DNA from: Acetobacteraceae bacterium
GTDB lineage: Bacteria > Pseudomonadota > Alphaproteobacteria > Zavarziniales > Zavarziniaceae
Reading direction: 5' to 3'
Assembly: GCA_947379865.1 (NCBI GenBank)
Contig: CANCOY010000007.1
Coordinates: 1 to 57,768, forward strand
Length of the DNA: 57,768 nucleotides
Part shown: in pieces, positions 51,702-57,768 of the stretch
Numbering within the stretch: position 1 is the first letter of the stretch
How the letters are laid out: each line of letters opens with the position of its first letter
Position numbers and translations under genes: made by a program
The notes under the pieces: generated by a model
Database searches by the model: none
What the model was told of the DNA's origin: nothing
The model's input: the letters and a program-made list of their open reading frames with translations, nothing else

Positions 51702-53345
51702 ATGGCACAGAGTGAAACTGCAGCAAAAGGCATGGGCGGCAACGAGAGGCTGGTGATCTTTGCCTCGTCTGCCGGGACCGTTTTTGAATGGTATGACTTT
51801 TATCTTTATGGCTCGCTGGCGGCGACGATCTCGAAACAGTTCTTCTCGGGCGTGAACCCCACGGCTGGCTATATCTTTGCCCTGCTGGCCTTTGCCGCCG
51901 GCTTTGCGGTGCGCCCGTTTGGTGCGCTGGTGTTTGGCAGGCTGGGGGATCTGGTCGGGCGCAAATACACCTTCCTTGTGACCATCCTGATCATGGGCCT
52001 GTCCACCTTCGCCGTTGGCCTGCTGCCAACCTATGCCGATATCGGCCTCATGGCGCCCATAATCCTTATCGCGCTGCGCCTGCTCCAGGGCCTGGCGCTG
52101 GGTGGCGAATATGGCGGGGCTGCGACCTATGTCGCGGAACATGCGCCCAACGGCCAGCGTGGCTATTTCACGTCTTTCATCCAGACCACGGCCACCCTTG
52201 GCCTGTTCCTGTCGCTGCTGGTGATCCTTGGCTCCCGCATGAGCCTGACACCCGAACAGTTTGACGCCTGGGGTTGGCGCATTCCGTTTCTCGTCTCCAT
52301 CGTGCTGCTGGCAATTTCGGTGTGGATCCGCATGAAGCTCCACGAGAGCCCGGTCTTCCAGAAGATGAAGGAAGAGGGCACGGGGTCAAAGGCGCCGATC
52401 ACGGAATCCTTCCTGCGTTGGGGCAATCTGAAGCTGGTGCTGATCGCGCTGTTTGGCCTTACGGCCGGCCAGGCCGTGGTTTGGTACACGGGTCAGTTCT
52501 ATGCCCAGATCTTCCTGACCAAGATCCTGCTGGTGGGCGAGCAACAGGCCTATCTGATGGTAGCAACAGCGCTGCTGCTGGGCACGCCGATGTTCATCGT
52601 CTTTGCCCGCCTGTCGGACCGCATTGGCCGCAAGCCCATTATCCTGGGCGGCTGCGCCCTGGCGGTGGTCATTTTCATGCCGGTCTTCCACGGGCTGACG
52701 CATTATGCCAATCCGGCGCTGGAGAGTGCGATTGCCACCTCTCCGGTGGTGGTGGCGGCAGACCCTGCCACCTGCTCGTTCCAGCTCAACCTGACCGGCA
52801 AGTCGACCTTCACCTCCAGCTGCGATGTCGCCAAGGCGGCGCTGGTGAAGCGCGGCGTGCCCTATGGCAATGAAGCGGTCACGGGCGATGCCCAGATCCG
52901 CGTGGGCAGTGCGACCATCGCCTCTTATGATGGGACTGCGGCGGACGCCAAGGAAAAGGCAGCGGTCTTTGATGCAGCGCTGGCCGAGGCGCTGAAGGCG
53001 GCCGGCTATCCGCCCAAGGCAGATCCAGCCCAGATCGACAGTGTCATGGTGGTGGCGCTGCTGCTTGTGCTGATGATCTGCGTGACCATGGTCTATGGGC
53101 CAATGGCGGCCATGCTGGTGGAAATGTTCCCGACGCGGATCCGCTATACCTCCATGTCCCTGCCCTATCACATCGGCAATGGCTGGTTTGGCGGCTTCCT
53201 GCCCGCCACCTCCGTCGCCATCGTGGCGTCCACCGGCAATATCTATGACGGGCTGTGGTACCCCATCGTGATCGCCGGGGTGACCTGCGTGATCGGGCTG
53301 ATCTTTGTCCGCGAGACAAAGGACAGGGATATTCACGCCGCCTGA
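51702..53345 (+). CDS. MFS transporter, metabolite:H+ symporter (MHS) family
   Basis: A 547-residue inner membrane protein. TM1 and loop 2-3 show the MHS signatures TVFEWYDFYLYGSLA and GRLGDLVGRKYTFL, and QGLALGGEYGGAATYVAEHAP follows. Loop 8-9 has ARLSDRIGRKPIIL. Between about residues 343 and 447 there is an inserted hydrophilic domain of about 100 residues with two cysteines (TCSF and SSCDVAK). The family carries proline, betaine, dicarboxylates or similar acids; the substrate is not determined. The start has GGGGGGAAG upstream. Confidence 0.93.
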   Translation: MAQSETAAKGMGGNERLVIFASSAGTVFEWYDFYLYGSLAATISKQFFSGVNPTAGYIFALLAFAAGFAVRPFGALVFGRLGDLVGRKYTFLVTILIMGLSTFAVGLLPTYADIGLMAPIILIALRLLQGLALGGEYGGAATYVAEHAPNGQRGYFTSFIQTTATLGLFLSLLVILGSRMSLTPEQFDAWGWRIPFLVSIVLLAISVWIRMKLHESPVFQKMKEEGTGSKAPITESFLRWGNLKLVLIALFGLTAGQAVVWYTGQFYAQIFLTKILLVGEQQAYLMVATALLLGTPMFIVFARLSDRIGRKPIILGGCALAVVIFMPVFHGLTHYANPALESAIATSPVVVAADPATCSFQLNLTGKSTFTSSCDVAKAALVKRGVPYGNEAVTGDAQIRVGSATIASYDGTAADAKEKAAVFDAALAEALKAAGYPPKADPAQIDSVMVVALLLVLMICVTMVYGPMAAMLVEMFPTRIRYTSMSLPYHIGNGWFGGFLPATSVAIVASTGNIYDGLWYPIVIAGVTCVIGLIFVRETKDRDIHAA

Positions 53346-53366
53346 CAGGCCCGCTGAACAGCACAG

Positions 53367-53400
53367 AAGGCCCCGCCGGGTGATCCAGCGGGGCCTTTTT
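53367..53400 (+). terminator. Rho-independent terminator after the MHS transporter gene
   Basis: AAGGCCCCGC (53367-53376) pairs with GCGGGGCCTT (53388-53397), a 10-bp perfect stem, and runs into TTTTT. Confidence 0.9.
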
Positions 53401-53482
53401 GTGACCGCCACAATTCCGCCATCAGATGAGTCCTTGTGGCGCCGCAATTGCCCCCCATCTTGATCTCATCAAGGAGGGTCCC

Positions 53483-54025
53483 ATGCGGATCACAGGTCTG
53501 GCTCTTGCACTCGTTCCCGTCATCGCCATCGCTGGCTGCGCCCAGCCCGGCTATGGCAGATATGGCGGCGGTTACGGTGGTGGCTATGGGGGTGGCTATG
53601 GGGGCGGCTATGGGGGCGGCTATGGCGCGAAACAGACCATGGGCGGTCTGATCGGCGCTGGCACCGGCGCCCTGATCGGCTCCCAGTTCGGCGGTGGCAG
53701 CGGGCGCCTGGCGGCAACGGCAGGTCTTGGCCTGCTCGGTGCCATCATCGGCGCAGGTGCCGGCGAATCCATGGACCGGGCGGATCAGGTCTATCTGGGC
53801 CAGACGACCCAGCAGGGCCTGGAATACGCCCCCTCGGGCGCACAACTAGGCTGGCAGAATCCCGATAGCGGGAACTACGGCACCATCACGCCGCAGGCCA
53901 CCTACCAGACCCCCAATGGCGTTTGCCGCGAGTTCAACCAGACGGTCATCGTCGGCGGCCAGCAGCAAAACGCCTATGGCACGGCCTGCCGCCAGCCCGA
54001 CGGCAGCTGGAAAATGGTGCGCTAG
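53483..54025 (+). CDS. Glycine-zipper outer-membrane lipoprotein (17 kDa antigen-like)
   Basis: A 180-residue lipoprotein. The signal MRITGLALALVPVIA ends in the lipobox AIAGC (Cys19). A Tyr-Gly repeat (YGGG, about residues 24-48) encoded by 12-bp tandem units is followed by a glycine zipper (GGLIGAGTGALIGSQFGGG and on to about 96). The C-terminal half (CREFNQTVIVGGQQQNAYGT) resembles the 17 kDa surface-antigen family. The ATG has AGGAGG six bases upstream. It probably stabilises the outer membrane or binds peptidoglycan. Confidence 0.92.
   Translation: MRITGLALALVPVIAIAGCAQPGYGRYGGGYGGGYGGGYGGGYGGGYGAKQTMGGLIGAGTGALIGSQFGGGSGRLAATAGLGLLGAIIGAGAGESMDRADQVYLGQTTQQGLEYAPSGAQLGWQNPDSGNYGTITPQATYQTPNGVCREFNQTVIVGGQQQNAYGTACRQPDGSWKMVR
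53562..53624 (+). repeat. 12-bp tandem repeat coding for YGGG
   Basis: The unit is GGCTATGGGGGT/C, repeated about five times with small differences in the third bases. It can vary in copy number by slippage. Confidence 0.85.
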
Positions 54026-54239
54026 CAGATTGTCGACTGACCGCAGCAGGGGTGCCCCGGCGCTCTGGCTGCGGTCAGGATCTCGCGGCGGTAAAGCCGG
54101 ATTGCTGGCGCCGTTTCCAATCCTGTCCTGAACCTTGAGCCCGCCCTGGTCGGAGGAGGAGGCAAGTGATTTTGCACGTCATGAAAATGTAATTCTTTTG
54201 CCATGGACGCTTCAGCTTTTCCCTGTTTAGTTGTTCATC

Positions 54240-55538
54240 ATGCAGCTGTTTCAGCAAAATCATGCCGTGGACGCCGGCGCAGTAGGGGAGCGGATCGCGA
54301 GGGAGCGAGCGCCCGTTGCTGATCCGACAGCGGCACTCAAAAGCAGCCTGAACGAGCATGACGACGAACGCCTTGCCGCCATTACAACAGCCGTTGACCC
54401 GGTCAGCCCGGTAACCACCTGCGACCAGGTCTATCAACTGTTCGTGCGGCAGAAATCCCTTGATGCGATTGCGGTGGTGGCGCGCGGACAGCCACTGGGC
54501 CTCGTGGCGCGGGACAGGTTCCTGATCGCCCTGGCCAGCCATTATGGCCGCGCCGTGTGGGCCAAGAAGCCGATTACCGTGCTGATGAACAGCAACCCCG
54601 TGGTGCTTGATGCAGATACCCATATCGAAGCACTGGCCGACGAAATCGCCAACCGCGACATCTCGGAACTGCATGGCGGCATTCTGGTGGTCAAGGAGGG
54701 CGGCTATCTTGGCATTGCCGCCATGGGTGGCCTGCTGAAACTCTCGCGCCAGCGGGCACTGCGGCGCAACCGGGAACTGGAAGAGGCGAAACGGGCGGCA
54801 GAGGCAGCCAACCAGGCAAAATCGCGCTTTCTTGCCAATATGAGCCACGAACTGCGCACGCCACTTAACGCGGTCATCGGCTTTTCGGATCTCATGCTGG
54901 CAGGCATCGCCGGCCCCCTGCCAGCCGGGCGCTTTCAGGAATACATGACGGATATCCGCGACAGCGGCCAGCACCTGTTGCACCTGATCAATGGCGTTCT
55001 GGACATGGCCAAGCTTGAAGCCGGCCGCATGACCCTGGATGAAGAAGAGTTGGACCTCGCCGAGGTCGCCACCCTCGTCCATCGCATGCTTGTGGCACAA
55101 TCCATCCAGTGCGGTGTCGATATCGAACTGTGCCTTGAGGCCGGTCTGCCTGCCCTCAGGGGAGATGCCCACGCCATCCGGCAGATCCTGCTGAATCTGG
55201 TCTCAAACGCCCTCAAATTCACCGGTCGCGGCGGACGGGCGGTGATCGCCACAGGCCTTTCCAGGGACGGCGGGCTGTGGCTTAGCGTAACTGACAACGG
55301 CCCCGGCATGACGCCCGATCAGATCGAGATCGCCCTGACACCCTTTGGCCAGGTGCGCGGCGACAATGCGGGCTTCGGGGGAACGGGCCTCGGCCTGCCA
55401 TTATGCCGCTCTCTGGTAGATCTGCATGGCGCGGCCTTCACCCTTGAGAGCGCCCCCGGCAAGGGAACCCGGGTGCTGATAACCTTCCCACCCGAACGCA
55501 GCCATCCGGCGGTTCAGGCCGGCACTGCCGGGGCATGA
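54240..55538 (+). CDS. Soluble histidine kinase with N-terminal CBS-like sensor region
   Basis: A 432-residue kinase without membrane segments. Residues about 53-168 look like a tandem CBS-type region (VYQLFVRQKSLDAIAVV, GLVARDRFLIAL and GILVVKEGGYLGIAAMGGLL), a pattern I know from c-di-GMP enzymes rather than kinases. A coiled coil (about 168-197) leads to the H box with H203 (MSHELRTPLNAVIGFSD). N box NLVSNALKFT, G1 DNGPGM and G2 GTGLGLPL are complete, so it is probably active. No response regulator gene is adjacent. The ATG at 54240 has no clear ribosome binding site; a TTG at 54231 is an alternative. Confidence 0.9.
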   Translation: MQLFQQNHAVDAGAVGERIARERAPVADPTAALKSSLNEHDDERLAAITTAVDPVSPVTTCDQVYQLFVRQKSLDAIAVVARGQPLGLVARDRFLIALASHYGRAVWAKKPITVLMNSNPVVLDADTHIEALADEIANRDISELHGGILVVKEGGYLGIAAMGGLLKLSRQRALRRNRELEEAKRAAEAANQAKSRFLANMSHELRTPLNAVIGFSDLMLAGIAGPLPAGRFQEYMTDIRDSGQHLLHLINGVLDMAKLEAGRMTLDEEELDLAEVATLVHRMLVAQSIQCGVDIELCLEAGLPALRGDAHAIRQILLNLVSNALKFTGRGGRAVIATGLSRDGGLWLSVTDNGPGMTPDQIEIALTPFGQVRGDNAGFGGTGLGLPLCRSLVDLHGAAFTLESAPGKGTRVLITFPPERSHPAVQAGTAGA

Positions 55539-55546
55539 CCCCTCTC

Positions 55547-56065
55547 TCAGCGCTCAAGATAGGCCGGCAGGGTCACGTGGCGGCCCAGATAGGTCGGGCG
55601 GGCAGGTCCCATGGCAGCGACGGCATCAACCATGCGGCCACCCCGCCCCAGCAGGTCATCGGCGAGCGCAATGATGCGCCGGTTGGGTTGGGCATGGTCG
55701 GCCGCGTCGCGAATGAGGCGGGCCGCCTCTGCCTCGCGGCCCTCGTTCAGGATCGACATGGCAATGAAGGCGGTGGCCATGGAGCGGCTGACGCCGGCAA
55801 AGCAATGCACCAGCAGCGGCGCCTTCACATCCCAGTCGCGCAGGAAGGCGATAATCCGTTCCACATGCTCGACACCCGGCGGCGTCATGCCCGGCAGCAC
55901 CTCGGCAATGTCGTTCATGCCGATGCGCAGGTGCAGGTCCGGGCGGACCTCTGGCGGCGTCTCGGAGACATTGGTCGGGTCGAGCAGAGTGATCAGGCGG
56001 ACCGGCCGGATGAGGGCCGAGACGGCCGGGACCTCTTCCCAGGGGCAGACATGGATCGTGGGCAT
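55547..56065 (-). CDS. Protein-tyrosine-phosphatase-like protein (HCxxGxxR)
   Basis: A 172-residue dual-specificity/tyrosine phosphatase fold. The signature HCFAGVSRS gives the nucleophile C88 and phosphate-binding R94. D52 (GMNDIAE) could be the general acid. No signal peptide is visible. It faces the kinase gene with a gap of 8 bp. It may act on phosphotyrosine or on phospho-substrates such as phosphoinositides; the target is unknown. Confidence 0.87.
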   Translation of the reverse strand: MPTIHVCPWEEVPAVSALIRPVRLITLLDPTNVSETPPEVRPDLHLRIGMNDIAEVLPGMTPPGVEHVERIIAFLRDWDVKAPLLVHCFAGVSRSMATAFIAMSILNEGREAEAARLIRDAADHAQPNRRIIALADDLLGRGGRMVDAVAAMGPARPTYLGRHVTLPAYLER

Positions 56066-56114
56066 GGTTCAGACCTTTTCCAATCAGGAGCCAGCATCAA
56101 CCGGCCCGCCGACC

Positions 56115-57749
56115 TCAGATTGTTGGCAGCACGTGATCGCGGAACTGCTGGCGCAGGGTCAGCTTCGAGATCTTGCCGGTTGCGGTATGGGGGATCTCGT
56201 CCACAAAGACGACATCATCGGGCAGCCACCATTTGGCAAGGCGCGGGGCGAGCCAGGTGAGCAGTTCGTCCCGTGTCAGGCTGGCGTCCTGCTTGAGGAC
56301 AACGATCAACAAGGGTCGCTCGTCCCATTTGGGGTGATGGGCCGCAATCACCGCCGCCTCAAGCACAGCGGGATGGCTCGACGCCGTGTTCTCAAGATCG
56401 ATGGACGAAATCCACTCGCCGCCTGACTTGATCACGTCCTTGGCGCGGTCCGTCAGCACCATATAGCCATCGGGGCGCAGGCGGGCGACGTCGCCCGTGT
56501 TCAGCCAGCCATCGGCCGACAGGGGATTGCCGCCCTCACCCTTGAAGTAACCGGACGCGATCCAGGGGCCGCGCACCTGCAGCACGCCCGAGGCCTCGCC
56601 ATCATTGGGCAGGACCTGCCCCGCATCATCGACAATGCGCATCTCAACGCCATAGGCGCCCCGACCCTGGGTCATCTTCAGGGCCGCCTGCTCCTCCCAC
56701 GGCAGATTGCCGGCGCCGGGCTTGAGGCCACCCTTGGTGCCGATGGCGCTGGTTTCGGTCATGCCCCAGCCCTGATAGACCTCGATACCCAGTTCCAGTT
56801 CGATCTTGCGCAGCATGCCCTCGCTGGGGGCGGAGCCGCCGATCAGCACCCGGGTCAGGCTGGTGGGCCGCTTGCCGGTGCGGTCGAGATAGTCCATCAG
56901 CATGGTCCAGATGGTCGGCACTGCTGCAGTTACCGTCACCCCCTCGTCATTCATCAGTTCAAGCAGCTTTTCCGGCTCATAGGAGCGGCCGGGCAGTACC
57001 ATCTTGTTGCCGGTCATGCACGGCGTGAAGGGCAGCATCCAGCCATTGGCATGGAAGAAGGGTGAGATCGGCATCAGCACGTCGCCGCCCTTGGGCGCCG
57101 CCCCCAGAACATCGCCCATACTGGCCGCAAAGGTTGCCAGCACGATGGAGCGGTGGCTGTAAACGACACCCTTGGGATTACCCGTGGTGCCAGACGTATA
57201 GCACATGGTGGCGGCGGTATTCTCGTCAAAGCTCGCCCACTGGAAGTCGCCCGAGGCGCCATCGATCAGATCGTCATAGCAATGGACATTGGCGAGCTTT
57301 GTCTCGGGCATATGGGCGCGGTCGGTCATCACCACCCAGCCCTTCACGCCGGGGAGCTTGTCGGCCAGGGCCTCGATGATTGGCCAGCAGGCGAGATCAG
57401 CGAACATCCAGCTGTCTTCGGCATGTTCGACGATATAGACGATCTGCTCCGGGAAGAGGCGCGGGTTGACCGTGTGCAGCACGGCCCCGATGCCGGTGAC
57501 CCCGTGGAACATTTCCAGATGGCGATAGGTGTTGAAGGCAAGGCTGCCGATGCGGTCGCCAAGGCCAACGCCCAATGTGGTCAGCGCCTGGCCCAGCTTG
57601 AGGGCGCGCAGGCGCAGATCGGCAAAGGTATAGCGGTGGATCGGCCCCTCGATGGTGCGGGTCACGATCTCCTGGGTGCCGTGGTAGCGGCCGGCATAAT
57701 CGACCATGGACGTGATCGTCAGGGGCCAGTCCATCATCAATCCACGCAT
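56115..57749 (-). CDS. Acyl-CoA synthetase (AMP-forming ligase, AlkK/FadD-like)
   Basis: A 544-residue ANL-family ligase that activates medium- or long-chain fatty acids. The AMP-binding motif CYTSGTTGNPKGVVYSH, the GWGMTETS motif and the GWLNTGDVARLRPDGYM hinge are complete. The C-terminal lysine for adenylation is in TATGKISKLTL. The start ATG 57749 follows GGGAGAG, so the gene is complete at the window end. The phosphatase gene lies 49 bp downstream on the same strand. Confidence 0.93.
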   Translation of the reverse strand: MRGLMMDWPLTITSMVDYAGRYHGTQEIVTRTIEGPIHRYTFADLRLRALKLGQALTTLGVGLGDRIGSLAFNTYRHLEMFHGVTGIGAVLHTVNPRLFPEQIVYIVEHAEDSWMFADLACWPIIEALADKLPGVKGWVVMTDRAHMPETKLANVHCYDDLIDGASGDFQWASFDENTAATMCYTSGTTGNPKGVVYSHRSIVLATFAASMGDVLGAAPKGGDVLMPISPFFHANGWMLPFTPCMTGNKMVLPGRSYEPEKLLELMNDEGVTVTAAVPTIWTMLMDYLDRTGKRPTSLTRVLIGGSAPSEGMLRKIELELGIEVYQGWGMTETSAIGTKGGLKPGAGNLPWEEQAALKMTQGRGAYGVEMRIVDDAGQVLPNDGEASGVLQVRGPWIASGYFKGEGGNPLSADGWLNTGDVARLRPDGYMVLTDRAKDVIKSGGEWISSIDLENTASSHPAVLEAAVIAAHHPKWDERPLLIVVLKQDASLTRDELLTWLAPRLAKWWLPDDVVFVDEIPHTATGKISKLTLRQQFRDHVLPTI

Positions 57750-57768
57750 GTCGCTCTCCCTCTGCTGT

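Noticed and set aside
52730..53050. The hydrophilic insert in the MHS transporter as a gene fusion or frameshift
   Set aside because: The frame is continuous, flanked by normal membrane helices, and similar inserts are known in this family.

Overview
The window is a G+C-rich, gene-dense chromosomal segment from an alphaproteobacterium, most like Rhodospirillales. The clues are the complete division/cell-wall (dcw) cluster running from mraZ to ftsZ, followed by lpxC, bamD, recN and ligA, an RNase P RNA upstream of mraZ, an ArsR-methyltransferase/metF/metH operon, and a Mla-type lipid transport pair. This assignment is inference from gene content and order; no 16S gene is present.

Positions 1-25430 (minus strand) hold the dcw cluster: mraZ, rsmH, ftsL, ftsI, murE, murF, mraY, murD, ftsW, murG, murC, murB, ddl, ftsQ, ftsA, ftsZ. 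Most genes overlap the next by 4 bp (ATGA), so they are probably translationally coupled from a promoter upstream of mraZ. That promoter carries five TGGGA/C boxes spaced exactly 10 bp, a textbook MraZ operator. After a terminator behind ftsZ come lpxC, an oppositely oriented Xre regulator, bamD, recN and a truncated ligA.

Positions 25671-31745 hold rnpB, a GGDEF-EAL protein with a degenerate GGDEF motif, a cell-wall amidase, an EamA exporter, an enoyl-CoA hydratase-family protein, a DjlA-like co-chaperone and an acidic orphan. Positions 31843-41777 hold a fused 5-oxoprolinase, an SDR, and metH-metF-ArsR/methyltransferase with a perfect AT-rich palindrome at its start. Positions 42080-49595 hold mlaA-mlaC, ettA, bioA, a ferric-iron binding protein with an unknown His-rich secreted partner under two TTGCGA palindromes, and a MaoC dehydratase.

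Positions 49737-51701 are the most irregular part: a tRNA-Ile2(CAU), 430 bp without a clear gene, one AT-rich membrane-protein gene that looks foreign, and a decayed partial copy of the start of the following MHS transporter gene. The rest (51702-57749) holds that transporter, a glycine-zipper lipoprotein, a soluble histidine kinase with a CBS-like sensor region, a tyrosine phosphatase and an acyl-CoA ligase. I saw no CRISPR array, prophage, complete insertion sequence or rRNA gene.
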